The position numbers and the translations under genes are program-made. Below are positions 27,972 through 37,050 of a DNA stretch of 64,000 nucleotides, piece by piece. The stretch spans positions 1,116,001 through 1,180,000 of the forward strand of contig NZ_BMZM01000001.1 in the NCBI RefSeq assembly GCF_014652795.1, written 5' to 3'. The DNA is from Kushneria pakistanensis (lineage in GTDB: Bacteria; Pseudomonadota; Gammaproteobacteria; Pseudomonadales; Halomonadaceae). The notes under the pieces were generated by a model. It did no database searches. It saw only the letters and a list, made by a program, of their open reading frames with translations, and was not told the DNA's origin. Position 1 is the stretch's first letter; each line of letters begins with the position of its first letter.

Positions 27972-30002
27972 TTACTTCAGCTCGATCAGACGCGCATTGA
28001 GCGTCTGCATCTGATCACGCAGCGAGGCCGCCGTTTCAAACTCGAGATTCTGCGCTGCTTCATGCATGCGATCCTCGAGCCTTTTGATCTCGCGATTGAC
28101 GTCATCAAGGCTCATCTGGCCGATGGCCTCAGGCGTATATTGCCCTTCGGCTTCGGCCACCTGACGATCGCCCTTGCGCTTGCTGCGTCGCGTACCCGGT
28201 GCCTGCGCGGCTTCCATGATATCGGCCACATTCTTGGTAATCGTGCGTGGCGTAATCCCATGTTCTTCGTTGAAGGCGACCTGCTTGTCGCGTCGACGCT
28301 GGGTCTCATCCATCGCCCGCTGCATTGATCCCGTGATGCGATCGCCGTACAGGATCGCCTTGCCATGCGCGTTACGCGCCGCACGACCGATGGTCTGGAT
28401 CAGTGAACGCTCGGCACGTAGGAAACCTTCCTTGTCGGCATCCAGGATGGCCACCAGTGAGACTTCGGGGATATCCAGCCCCTCACGCAGCAGGTTGATG
28501 CCTACCAGTACATCGAACTTGCCCAGACGCAGATCGCGAATGATCTCGACACGCTCGACGGTATCAATATCCGAATGCAGATAGCGCACACGGATATCAT
28601 GCTCGCCCAGATAATCGGTCAGATCCTCGGCCATCCGCTTGGTCAGGGTCGTGACCAGTACACGTTCGCCAACCTCAACGCGGGCACGCACCTCGGAAAG
28701 CAGATCGTCGACCTGAGTACTGGCCGGGCGCACTTCAATTTCAGGGTCCACAAGCCCCGTGGGGCGCACCACCTGCTCGACCACCTGCCCGGCATGCTCT
28801 TCCTCATACGGCCCGGGAGTCGCTGACACGAAAATGGTCTGCGGCAGAATGGCCTCCCACTCCTCGAACTTCATGGGGCGGTTGTCCAGCGCCGAGGGCA
28901 GTCGAAAACCATATTCGACCAGCGTTTCCTTGCGCGACCGGTCGCCCTTGTACATGCCGCCTACCTGCGGAACGCTGACGTGGGACTCATCGATAAACAC
29001 CAGCGCATCATCGGGCAGGTAGTCAAAAAACGTGGGCGGTGCCTGCCCCGGGTCGCGTCCCGAAAGATAACGCGAGTAGTTCTCGATGCCGTTGCAATAG
29101 CCCAGCTCCAGCATCATTTCGATATCGTAGAGCGTGCGCTGCTCAAGACGCTGCGCCTCGACCAGTCGATCATGGTCCCGCAGATACTTGAGCCGCTCGG
29201 CAAGCTCTGCCTTGATGGAATCAATGGCGCTCAGGATCGTCTCACGCGGCGTTACGTAGTGTGTCTTGGGATAGATCGTCATCCGGGGCACCTTGCCGCG
29301 CACTTCACCCGTCAACGGATCAAACAGACTGATGGTATCGATCTCGTCATCAAAGAGCTCCACGCGCACGGCTTCATCCTCGGCGTCGGCCGGGAAGACA
29401 TCGATGACATCACCACGTACCCGGTAGGTACCACGGCGAAAATCGGTGTCATTGCGCGTGTACTGAAGCTCCGCCAGCCGGCGCAGAAAGTCGCGCTGAT
29501 TGATCAGTTCGCCACGGGTAAAGTGAAGCCGCATCTTCAGGTACTGATCCGGGTCACCCAGACCATAGATGGCTGATACCGATACCACGATCAAGGCATC
29601 GCGGCGCTCCAGCAGTGCCTTGGTGGCCGACAGGCGCATCTGTTCGATGTGATCATTGACCGAGGCATCCTTCTCGATGAAGGTGTCAGAAGACGGCACA
29701 TAGGCCTCGGGCTGGTAATAGTCGTAGTAGGAGACGAAATACTCGACGGCATTATCGGGGAAAAAAGACTTGAACTCCCCGTAGAGCTGCGCCGCCAGGG
29801 TCTTGTTAGGAGCCATGACAATGGCCGGGCGCTGCAGGCGCTCCACTATATTGGCCATGGTAAAGGTCTTGCCGGAGCCGGTAACCCCCAGCAGCGTCTG
29901 ATGTGCCAGTCCGGCATCGAGCCCCTTGATCAGGCCATCGATGGCGGCCGGCTGATCACCTGCCGGCTTGTAGTCGGAGGCAATGCGAAACTCACGATTC
30001 AT
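27972..30002 (-). CDS. uvrB: Excinuclease ABC subunit UvrB
   Basis: A 676-residue helicase-like damage verifier of nucleotide excision repair. It begins [21 protein letters not shown], with Walker [15 protein letters not shown], the beta-hairpin region [14 protein letters not shown], helicase motifs [19 protein letters not shown] and QTIGRAARN, and a C-terminal UVR domain ([27 protein letters not shown]). The longer frame to 30290 lacks family resemblance; a GGAG site precedes the ATG at 30002. Confidence 0.98.
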   Translation of the reverse strand: MNREFRIASDYKPAGDQPAAIDGLIKGLDAGLAHQTLLGVTGSGKTFTMANIVERLQRPAIVMAPNKTLAAQLYGEFKSFFPDNAVEYFVSYYDYYQPEAYVPSSDTFIEKDASVNDHIEQMRLSATKALLERRDALIVVSVSAIYGLGDPDQYLKMRLHFTRGELINQRDFLRRLAELQYTRNDTDFRRGTYRVRGDVIDVFPADAEDEAVRVELFDDEIDTISLFDPLTGEVRGKVPRMTIYPKTHYVTPRETILSAIDSIKAELAERLKYLRDHDRLVEAQRLEQRTLYDIEMMLELGYCNGIENYSRYLSGRDPGQAPPTFFDYLPDDALVFIDESHVSVPQVGGMYKGDRSRKETLVEYGFRLPSALDNRPMKFEEWEAILPQTIFVSATPGPYEEEHAGQVVEQVVRPTGLVDPEIEVRPASTQVDDLLSEVRARVEVGERVLVTTLTKRMAEDLTDYLGEHDIRVRYLHSDIDTVERVEIIRDLRLGKFDVLVGINLLREGLDIPEVSLVAILDADKEGFLRAERSLIQTIGRAARNAHGKAILYGDRITGSMQRAMDETQRRRDKQVAFNEEHGITPRTITKNVADIMEAAQAPGTRRSKRKGDRQVAEAEGQYTPEAIGQMSLDDVNREIKRLEDRMHEAAQNLEFETAASLRDQMQTLNARLIELK

Positions 30003-30329
30003 GCGCACTCCGTGCAGGTAGCAGAGAGGTTGAAATATCCCGCGGCCACCGCACATACGCTGGCCGTATAGACGGCGTTCCCGCCGAAAGCGTAGTCGAT
30101 ATATAAAATGGCAGGGCAACGGAAAGCGCCAGAACTGGCGCCTGCAGAATATATGATGGCAGCCGATGGGTATTGCAAGGCGTGTCGTTCGATACAGCGA
30201 CATGCCCTGCAACAGCCGGAAAGGAAAAGCGTTAAGGCGACAGCGCCGTATCAGAACCCAGAGGTTTTGCGCAGGCCCGGAGAAGATCATTGAGATAGCA
30301 CGGTGTCGAGCAACTACCGAATATATGGC
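30003..30329. other. Leader region upstream of uvrB
   Basis: About 330 bp between the osmC-like stop and uvrB start, both on the minus strand. It contains the inverted repeat GCGCCAG-AA-CTGGCGC at 30126-30141 and an AT-rich TTATATAT patch near 30100 that could be a -10 region. I see no convincing LexA box of the CTG-N10-CAG kind and no gene. Confidence 0.5.
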
Positions 30330-30743
30330 TCAGGCACCGCCCAGGTGAGCACGTGTGTCGATATCAATCTGCCCTGTCGTCATCAGCTTGTGAATCGGAC
30401 ACTGCTCGGCAATCTCCAGCAGCCGGTCACGGGCCTGAGCGCTCAGGTCGCCGATTAAACCAATATCCACCTGCAATCGATACTGTCCCGCTTGCTCGTC
30501 ACTGCTGTCACGCGTCACCCGAATACTGACACCATCCAGCGGCATCTCCTTTTTGCGGGCATACATGATGAGTGTCAGCGCCTTGCAGGTGGCAAGCGAG
30601 ACATCGAAATAGTCATGCGGGTCCGGCGCACTGCCGTCACCGCCGGCACTGACAGGTGCATCGGTATACAGCGCGTCATGATCGTTAAACACGATGCGCT
30701 GGCGCAGCGTGCCCTCGCGTTCTGTTTCGATAAGTATACTCAT
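30330..30743 (-). CDS. OsmC-family peroxiredoxin-like protein
   Basis: A 137-residue OsmC/Ohr-superfamily protein. The two conserved cysteines are visible in DVSLATCKALTLIMYARKK and LLEIAEQCPIHKLMT, the pair that reduces organic or inorganic peroxides in this superfamily. The GGDGSAPDPHDYF segment before the first cysteine marks the YhfA/OsmC-like group, and no Ohr-specific sequence is obvious. Substrate is not established. Confidence 0.88.
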   Translation of the reverse strand: MSILIETEREGTLRQRIVFNDHDALYTDAPVSAGGDGSAPDPHDYFDVSLATCKALTLIMYARKKEMPLDGVSIRVTRDSSDEQAGQYRLQVDIGLIGDLSAQARDRLLEIAEQCPIHKLMTTGQIDIDTRAHLGGA

Positions 30744-30803
30744 CGTCGCTTGCTCCCCCAGGCCGTATGGCCGGCATCACTGAGCCGCCGTTTTATTGTC
30801 CCT

Positions 30804-30995
30804 TCAACGCCTTGACGAAAACCCCAGCCTTTCGATGACCTCGGTCACGCGTCCAGGCTGAATGCGTCCTTCCACTTCGAGCCATTCACGGGCGACCTGA
30901 ACGGTATCCACACCATCAAGTTCCATCAGGGCCGTAGTCAGCCGATTGACATCGTCGGCATCCTTCAGACCGCTGAGCGTAAATGTTAATGCCAT
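30804..30995 (-). CDS. Heavy-metal-associated-domain-like small protein
   Basis: A 63-residue protein with the ferredoxin-like pattern of HMA domains: TFTLSGLKDADDVNRLTTALMELDGVDTVQV then WLEVEGRIQPGRVTEVIERLGF. The metal-binding CxxC motif is absent, so metal delivery is unlikely. It may be a regulatory or orphan HMA fold. It is upstream of the OsmC-family gene (60 bp) and divergent from ygfZ. Confidence 0.75.
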   Translation of the reverse strand: MALTFTLSGLKDADDVNRLTTALMELDGVDTVQVAREWLEVEGRIQPGRVTEVIERLGFSSRR

Positions 30996-31146
30996 GACGT
31001 CTTTTCTCCTGGGTAGTGATGCAATGATTGCGCCTGCTTGTAAAGTGATACCCTCGCCCAGATATGGCCTTTCATACCGGGACGGGCATCAGGCAGATCA
31101 ACCCTGCGTCATTGACACCGTTTGCGCAAATTTTTCTGGAGTCACC

Positions 31147-32187
31147 ATGAGCCATCCGCACTGGCAGACCTTTCTGCAGCATCAGTCAGCCGAGCCCTCG
31201 TTGCAACATCCGACAAACGCAGCCCCTGATCTGCTACATGCGACCGCTTTGGTATCCCTCGATGACCGGGTTGTGCTGGAAGTGCGCGGCCCCGACAGTG
31301 AAAAATTCCTGCAGGGCCAGACCAGCGCCTCCACGGCACACGCCACCTCGACCATCGCACCGCCAACGGTCTTTTGCACGCCCAAGGGGCGCGCCATTGC
31401 CAATGCACAGCTCATCAAGGCCGCTCCCGAGTGTTACTGGCTGCTGCTGGAGCGCAGCATTGCCGATGCCCTGCATCAGCATCTGGCCAAATATGCAGCG
31501 TTTTACAAGGCCGAGCTGACCCTGCGGGATGATCTGACCATTGCCGGCATCGCGGGTCAGCATACTCTTGAAACCCTTGGTGCACAGATCCCCGAATTGC
31601 CGCAGGCCGGCTGGGGCGTTCGCGTCAGAGTCGACGAAGAACTGGCCATCACTCGTCATCCTCACGACATGACGCGCCTGATTCTGATTGCCCCGGAGGA
31701 AAGACTGGCCACGCTCTGCCAGACAATGTCTGCTGAGCTGACGCTGGCGCCGGCCACGCTATGGCAGCGGCTGGATATCGAAGCCGGTCTTTTATGGCTG
31801 GACGAGCTTCAGCGTGAAAAGTGGCTGCCCCAGATGTTCAACTGGGAAGCGCTGGCGGGGATCAGCTTCAAGAAGGGCTGCTACACCGGACAGGAAGTGG
31901 TGGCCAGAGCGCATTACCGCGGTCAGGTCAAAAAACGCCTGATGCGGCTTTCGATGTCAGGAGATCAGGCACCGGCCGCGGGCACCGAGGTCAGTGATGC
32001 CGCCAGTGACAAGGGTCTGGGTGAAGTGGTTAGCAGCGCCCCGGCAGGCAACGATCATGTCGAACTACTGGCAGTGTTAACGCTCAAGGATGACATGCCG
32101 GCACTTGCCATCAACGGTCAGCCCGCGCACATGTTGCCGCTGCCTTACGCACTGGAGCGGCTTGATCCGGAAACCCTGTTGGATTGA
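31147..32187 (+). CDS. ygfZ: Folate-binding protein YgfZ
   Basis: A 346-residue GcvT-like protein that helps repair or assemble certain Fe-S enzymes in a folate-dependent way. The diagnostic motif KGCYTGQEVVARAHYRG is present. The N-terminal segment FLQGQTSAS binds the folate region. The open frame starts at 30946, but the first 67 residues are unlike the family and the ATG at 31147 (MSHPHWQTF) is preferred. It is a single gene, closed by the hairpin at 32197-32220. A true gcvT lies separately at 44699-45814. Confidence 0.92.
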   Translation: MSHPHWQTFLQHQSAEPSLQHPTNAAPDLLHATALVSLDDRVVLEVRGPDSEKFLQGQTSASTAHATSTIAPPTVFCTPKGRAIANAQLIKAAPECYWLLLERSIADALHQHLAKYAAFYKAELTLRDDLTIAGIAGQHTLETLGAQIPELPQAGWGVRVRVDEELAITRHPHDMTRLILIAPEERLATLCQTMSAELTLAPATLWQRLDIEAGLLWLDELQREKWLPQMFNWEALAGISFKKGCYTGQEVVARAHYRGQVKKRLMRLSMSGDQAPAAGTEVSDAASDKGLGEVVSSAPAGNDHVELLAVLTLKDDMPALAINGQPAHMLPLPYALERLDPETLLD

Positions 32188-32196
32188 TGCTTTAAC

Positions 32197-32220
32197 GGCG
32201 CCGGGTCATGACCCGGCGCC
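32197..32220. terminator. 24-bp perfect palindrome after ygfZ
   Basis: A 10-bp GC-rich stem (GGCGCCGGGT / ACCCGGCGCC) with a CATG centre, 9 bp after the ygfZ stop. No T-run follows. It is between convergent ygfZ and mscL. Confidence 0.55.
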
Positions 32221-32295
32221 GCGTATTACTGGTTTGCTCCGCCACTGCTTCAACGCTGGTGTTTCGAAGCCTTGCCACCTACCGGGTAAAAGGCA

Positions 32296-32796
32296 TCATG
32301 TTGTGGGCACTGTTGCCTTCGGAGAATCAAGCTCGGACGTGCAGCTTGGGCAACGCGTGGCCTCAATTGAAATGGGGGTAATGCAGTAGGGGCAGTTGCG
32401 CACGGTCGGAGCTGCTGCCGGCGCTTCATCCTTGTGTGCCCCCAGTTCGCGAATGCGGTGAATATTGCGAATCAGCACAAAACAGACCATGGCTACCAGA
32501 GTGAACGAGATCATGGCATTGAGGAAAATGCCGTAGTTGATCGTCACCGCACCAGCAGCCTGTGCATCCGCCAGCGTATTGTAGGGCCCTGCCGTTTGCG
32601 TACCGTCCTTGAGCACGAAAAACAGATTGGTGAAGTTGATGCCACCGGTAATCAGTCCCAACACCGGTGTAAAGATATCCTTGACCAGGCTATTGACGAT
32701 GGCGGTAAAGGCCGAGCCAATGATGATACCCACCGCCAGATCCACCACGTTGCCCTTGACGGCAAAGTCGCGAAATTCCTTGAAAAACTTTGGCAT
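32296..32796 (-). CDS. mscL: Large-conductance mechanosensitive channel with C-terminal zinc ribbon
   Basis: A 166-residue MscL. The first transmembrane helix and signature are FKEFRDFAVKGNVVDLAVGIIIGSAFTAIVNSLVKDIFTP; the second helix is near residues 88-110 (GIFLNAMISFTLVAMVCFVLI). It opens under membrane tension to release solutes on hypo-osmotic shock. Beyond the usual roughly 136-residue core it carries a C-terminal zinc ribbon with Cys135, Cys138, Cys149 and Cys152 (NCPYC...RCPSC). The start at 32796 is chosen by homology to MscL N-termini. Confidence 0.95.
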   Translation of the reverse strand: MPKFFKEFRDFAVKGNVVDLAVGIIIGSAFTAIVNSLVKDIFTPVLGLITGGINFTNLFFVLKDGTQTAGPYNTLADAQAAGAVTINYGIFLNAMISFTLVAMVCFVLIRNIHRIRELGAHKDEAPAAAPTVRNCPYCITPISIEATRCPSCTSELDSPKATVPTT

Positions 32797-32904
32797 ACCA
32801 CGTTCTCCCGGGACACATTGATACAGCTGCTGACCATCAGAAGGCCAGCAGCCATTCACTATAGCCAATCCTGAATTGGCCGGTACTCACCGGATGCGTG
32901 CACT

Positions 32905-34491
32905 TCAATGCTCGCGCGTGGCATCAAAGGAAAGATCGGGCCAGCGCTCCACCATCAACTGCAGATTGACCCGGGTAGGCGCCAGATAGGTGAGATGGCC
33001 GCCGCCATCAATGGCCAGGTTGGTACTGACCTTGTTGCGAAGCTCATCAATCTTGCGCTCGTCGCCATGAATCCAGCGCGCCGTCTGCACGTTGACCGGC
33101 TCATAGATGCAATCGACCTTGTACTCGTCCTTGAGACGGTGCGCGACCACATCAAACTGCAAAAGCCCAACGGCGCCCACGATCATGTCGTTGTTGTCCA
33201 GCGGCATGAAGACCTGGGTCGCCCCTTCTTCCGAGAGCTGCTGGAGCCCCTTCTGGAGCTGCTTGGTCTTGAGCGGGTCCTTCAGACGGACGCGACGAAA
33301 AAGCTCGGGGGCAAAGTGCGGGATACCGGTGAAGCGCATCTGCTCACCGTTGGAGAAGGTATCACCAATCTGGATGGTGCCGTGGTTATGCAGGCCAATG
33401 ATGTCGCCGGGCCATGCTTCCTCGACCTGGGCACGATCCGCGGCCATGAAGGTCAGGGCATCAGCAATCTTGACGTCCTTTTTGATGCGCACATGATGCA
33501 TTTTCATGTTGCGCTCATATTTGCCCGAACAGACTCGTAAAAACGCAATACGGTCACGGTGACGCGGATCCATGTTGGCCTGAATCTTGAACACAAAACC
33601 GGTAAAGCTGCCATCGGCAGCGGTCACTTCACGCGTGTCGGTATCGCGGGGCTGGGGGGACGGCGCATATTCGACAAAGCCGTCGAGCATTTCACGTACA
33701 CCAAAATTACCCATGGCCGTACCGAAAAAGACCGGCGTCAGCTCACCATGGCGGTAGGCTTCCAGATCGAACTCGTGAGAGGCACCGCGCACCAGCTCGA
33801 TCTCGTCACGCAACTCGGCCGCCTGGGCAGCCCCGAGAAGTTCGTCTACTTCGGGGTTGTCGAGGCCCTTGATCTGAACATCATCCGGAATGCGATTGCC
33901 CTGCCCCTGCTTGTAGACATGGAGGGTGTCATTGACCAGGTGATAGACACCGCGAAAGTGACGTCCCATGCCCACAGGCCATGTCACCGGGGCGCAGGCA
34001 ATATTGAGAACCGTCTCGATCTCGTCCATGACCTCAACGGGGTCACGCGTATCGCGATCCATCTTGTTGATGAAGGTCAAAATGGGCGTGGTACGCAGTC
34101 GACAGACTTCCATCAGCTTGATCGTGCGATCCTCGACACCCTTGGAGCCGTCCACCACCATCAATGCCGAGTCCACCGCCGTCAGCGTCCGGTAGGTATC
34201 TTCCGAGAAATCCTCGTGTCCAGGGGTATCGAGCAGATTGACCATGCGCCCCTTGTAGGGAAACTGCATGACAGACGTTGTCACGGAGATACCGCGCTCC
34301 TGCTCCATCTTCATCCAGTCAGAGGTGGTGGTGCGTTCCTGGCGCTTGCTCTTGACCGCGCCTGCCACCTGAATGGCATTACCAAAGAGCAGCAGCTTTT
34401 CGGTAATGGTGGTCTTGCCCGCGTCAGGGTGAGAAATGATCGCAAACGTTCTGCGAAGGCTGGCTTCCTGGGCGATTCGGGTATCTGTCAT
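32905..34491 (-). CDS. prfC: Peptide chain release factor 3
   Basis: A 528-residue translational GTPase that recycles RF1/RF2 after termination. G1 is [19 protein letters not shown]3 [17 protein letters not shown]4 [13 protein letters not shown]. Length matches E. coli RF3. Three in-frame ATGs are possible (34545, 34509, 34491); 34491 gives [21 protein letters not shown], matching the family, but no ribosome site clearly decides. Confidence 0.96.
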   Translation of the reverse strand: MTDTRIAQEASLRRTFAIISHPDAGKTTITEKLLLFGNAIQVAGAVKSKRQERTTTSDWMKMEQERGISVTTSVMQFPYKGRMVNLLDTPGHEDFSEDTYRTLTAVDSALMVVDGSKGVEDRTIKLMEVCRLRTTPILTFINKMDRDTRDPVEVMDEIETVLNIACAPVTWPVGMGRHFRGVYHLVNDTLHVYKQGQGNRIPDDVQIKGLDNPEVDELLGAAQAAELRDEIELVRGASHEFDLEAYRHGELTPVFFGTAMGNFGVREMLDGFVEYAPSPQPRDTDTREVTAADGSFTGFVFKIQANMDPRHRDRIAFLRVCSGKYERNMKMHHVRIKKDVKIADALTFMAADRAQVEEAWPGDIIGLHNHGTIQIGDTFSNGEQMRFTGIPHFAPELFRRVRLKDPLKTKQLQKGLQQLSEEGATQVFMPLDNNDMIVGAVGLLQFDVVAHRLKDEYKVDCIYEPVNVQTARWIHGDERKIDELRNKVSTNLAIDGGGHLTYLAPTRVNLQLMVERWPDLSFDATREH

Positions 34492-34653
34492 CGATGCTTC
34501 ATTAGTCATTGTGTACACAGTCTGTACGTGAACGGATTTGTTCATATTCTACAGGCAGTGCCAACGACGGGGATAGAAGCCCTGACGCATCCATACCTGA
34601 CTGGCCCAAAAGACGCCCTGAAGCGCCACTAGGAAGCAGGAAATGACGCAGAC

Positions 34654-34680
34654 AAAAAAACCGACCCCATTCAGGGTCGG
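34654..34680 (-). terminator. Intrinsic terminator after the proline-rich gene
   Basis: On the minus strand, stem CCGACCC / GGGTCGG with a 6-nt loop followed by seven T. It lies 37 bp past the stop of the proline-rich gene and before prfC. Confidence 0.9.
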
Positions 34681-34716
34681 CTTTCTGGTGCAAGCTGTAC
34701 GCTGATCATCTCAACG

Positions 34717-35082
34717 TCAGGGCTGATAAGGCGGGGTCTGCTCTGGCGGTACCTCGGGGGGCGGCTGCGACGGCGGTGGATCCTGCAGGGGCGGCTCTTC
34801 CATCGGTGGCTCCTGGATCGGCGGCTCATGCGGCTGCGGCGGTTCCTCGGGCGGCGTGTGCGGCTCCGGGTCCGGCGGCTGAATCGGCGGCTCACTCATG
34901 GCCATGCAGGGAGCAGGGCCGGTTTCAATACGGGATTGCGTCATCATGATCATTTCCTCCTTCGAGGCGCTTGAACCGGGCGGGCGTTCAAGGAAGGCTC
35001 CCTGTGCCCACACCGCTTCATTCACGTTAGGCACGATCTGCTCGCAACGCCAGTACCCTTGTTTCCTGTAGCCGGCGGCCAT
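34717..35082 (-). CDS. Proline-rich orphan protein
   Basis: Up to 121 residues. The last 60 or so are an extreme Pro/Glu/Gln-rich tract with recurring EPPIQEPP and EEPP units, including PPP runs (DPPPSQPPPEVPP). Two starts are plausible: 35082 (GGAG six nt upstream, MAAGYRKQGYWRCEQ) and 34947/34944 (AAGGAGG eight nt upstream), the latter giving a 76-residue protein that is about 40% proline. No signal peptide or transmembrane helix. It has its own terminator and is divergent from the regB-like gene across a 73-bp gap. PPP runs usually need EF-P for translation. Function unknown. Confidence 0.65.
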   Translation of the reverse strand: MAAGYRKQGYWRCEQIVPNVNEAVWAQGAFLERPPGSSASKEEMIMMTQSRIETGPAPCMAMSEPPIQPPDPEPHTPPEEPPQPHEPPIQEPPMEEPPLQDPPPSQPPPEVPPEQTPPYQP

Positions 35083-35155
35083 TCTTTACTCCACGCCCCT
35101 GCAGTGATTGCGATATTATTGACACACAACGATACATTCTCCGCTCTGGAACCTC

Positions 35156-36454
35156 ATGACGCAGGCACTACTGCTGACCACACCAGCCCGTAACCTGGTA
35201 CGGCTGACCATTGCCCGTGGTATTACCTGGACCTGTTTTCTGGTCGTGATCCTCTTTGGCATCGAGGTCATGAACTTCAAGCTCAGGATCGTGCCGATCA
35301 TTGCCATTATCGTCGCCATGGGACTTTTCAACGTGGCGACCTGGTGGCGGCTGGGCCAGACACGCCAGGTCACGGACATCGAATACCTGATTCACCTGCT
35401 CATCGATGTGGCTGGCCTGACCCTGATCTTTTATTACACCGGCGGGGCCACCAACCCGGCCATTACCTACTATCTGATTCCCGTAGCCATGGCCGCCGCC
35501 ACGCAGCCCTGGCGCCATGCCTGTGTTACTGCCGCCTCTGCACTTGTCGCCTACTCGATGCTCATGCTCTTTTTCGAGCCGGTGCCGGAACTTCGCCATA
35601 CGATCGGCGACAGTCTTTTGACGCTCAACGTACTGGGCATGTGGCTCAACTTTGCCCTGTGTGCAGGGCTGATTACCTTCGTGATCTTTCGCATGGCCGA
35701 CACCCTTCGCCAGCGAGACCGGATGCTGTCCCGCACGCGTGAGGCAGCTCTGCGCAATGAGCAGATTCTCGCCGTGGCCAGCCAGGCCGCGGGTACGGCC
35801 CATGAGCTTGGCACGCCGCTTTCCACCATGATCATGCTGATCGACGAGATGAAAGCCGAGCCTGTCACCGATACCCAGCGCGCCGATCTTGATCTGCTGC
35901 GCAGCCAGGTCGATACCTGCAAGCGTCATCTTCGCGAGCTGGTGGCCAGTGCCGAGCGCCGCCAGAGCGACCCGCCAGCGCGTGTCAACGCCGCCAGCTG
36001 GCTTGAAGCGCTGATTCAGCGCTGGCTGGTCATGCGGCCTGATGTTACCCATCAGCTGCATATCGACCATCGCGCGATCACATTGATGGCAGATCCAACG
36101 CTGGATCAGGCCATCATGAACCTGCTCAACAATGCCGCTGATGCCAACCCGCACAATATCGCCATTACGCTTGGTGAAAGCTCACTCAAGGAAAACAGGC
36201 GCCAGGTCGTCATCTCGATTGTCGATCATGGGCCGGGGATTTCGATGGAGATTGCCAGCCGCATGGGAGAAAGCTTTATCTCCGGGCGATCCAGAGGGCT
36301 GGGGATCGGCCTTTTTCTGACTCATTCGACGCTGGACCGCTTCGGCGGCAGCGTCAGTCTTTACAATCAGACTGAAGGGGGCACGCTGACCGAAGTCAGG
36401 CTGCCACACCCGGACACCGACCCGGCATCGCCCTCTTCACGCTTACGGGAATGA
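35156..36454 (+). CDS. regB: RegB/PrrB-type redox sensor histidine kinase
   Basis: A 432-residue membrane sensor kinase with about six N-terminal hydrophobic segments (residues 20-180). The quinone-site motif GGATNP lies at 96-101 and the H-box AAGTAHELGTPLSTM holds phospho-accepting His216. Cys255 (DTCKRHL) matches the redox-active cysteine position of RegB. The ATPase domain has NLLNNAADANP (N box), DHGPGISMEI (G1) and GLGIGLFLTHST (G2). It is co-transcribed with the response regulator 6 bp downstream. RegB/RoxS systems control respiratory and redox genes. Symbol assigned by family. Confidence 0.9.
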   Translation: MTQALLLTTPARNLVRLTIARGITWTCFLVVILFGIEVMNFKLRIVPIIAIIVAMGLFNVATWWRLGQTRQVTDIEYLIHLLIDVAGLTLIFYYTGGATNPAITYYLIPVAMAAATQPWRHACVTAASALVAYSMLMLFFEPVPELRHTIGDSLLTLNVLGMWLNFALCAGLITFVIFRMADTLRQRDRMLSRTREAALRNEQILAVASQAAGTAHELGTPLSTMIMLIDEMKAEPVTDTQRADLDLLRSQVDTCKRHLRELVASAERRQSDPPARVNAASWLEALIQRWLVMRPDVTHQLHIDHRAITLMADPTLDQAIMNLLNNAADANPHNIAITLGESSLKENRRQVVISIVDHGPGISMEIASRMGESFISGRSRGLGIGLFLTHSTLDRFGGSVSLYNQTEGGTLTEVRLPHPDTDPASPSSRLRE

Positions 36455-36460
36455 CACCTC

Positions 36461-36997
36461 ATGCACGAAAAGGCTTCCTTTCTGGTCGTTGACGACGACC
36501 CCGTATTTCGCCAGATCATGGAGCGCGCCCTGACGCGCCATGAATTTGATGTCATGGTCGCGGCGACCGTCGAAGAAGCGCGGCAGCTGGCGCAGCGGCG
36601 CCCGCCGGAATACGCCACGCTGGATCTAAAGCTTGAAGAGAGCTCGGGTCTGCAGTTTCTGCCTACGCTACTCTCGATCAGCCCCGCCTGCCGAGTCGTG
36701 ATACTCACCGGCTATTCCAGCATCACGACCGCGGTCGAGGCGATCAAGCTGGGCGCCGTGAACTATCTCTGCAAGCCGGTCGAGGTGAGCGAGGTGCTGC
36801 AGGCACTGGATGCCCAGGAAGGCAACCCGGATGCCGAGATTGCCGAGAATCCGCCCTCCGTCAACCGACTGACCTGGGAGCATATCCAGCGCGTTCTGCA
36901 GGATAACGATGGCAATATTTCGGCGACCGCCCGCAGTCTGGGCATGCACCGACGCACCCTGCAGCGCAAACTGCAAAAACGACCGGTCAAGCGCTGA
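36461..36997 (+). CDS. regA: RegA/PrrA-type response regulator
   Basis: A 178-residue response regulator: receiver domain (VVDDDPVFRQIM acidic pocket, phospho-acceptor Asp55 in ATLDLKLEESSG, Thr/Ser in ILTGYSS, Lys in LCKPVE) and a Fis-type C-terminal helix-turn-helix (DNDGNISATARSLGMHRRTLQRKLQKRP). This short two-domain form, without an AAA+ domain, is characteristic of RegA/PrrA/ActR/RoxR. Its partner kinase is the gene just upstream. Confidence 0.92.
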   Translation: MHEKASFLVVDDDPVFRQIMERALTRHEFDVMVAATVEEARQLAQRRPPEYATLDLKLEESSGLQFLPTLLSISPACRVVILTGYSSITTAVEAIKLGAVNYLCKPVEVSEVLQALDAQEGNPDAEIAENPPSVNRLTWEHIQRVLQDNDGNISATARSLGMHRRTLQRKLQKRPVKR

Positions 36998-37050
36998 CCC
37001 CCGATACGCCAGCAACCCATCTTTCAAGACGATACCTGACAGGAGTTTGC

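Noticed and set aside
33559-34632. 357-codon plus-strand frame opposite prfC
   Set aside because: Antisense to the complete prfC; composition reflects the complementary codon pattern and no domain is visible.
35168-36154. 328-codon minus-strand frame opposite the RegB-type kinase
   Set aside because: Antisense to a gene with intact H-box, N and G motifs; no recognisable domain.
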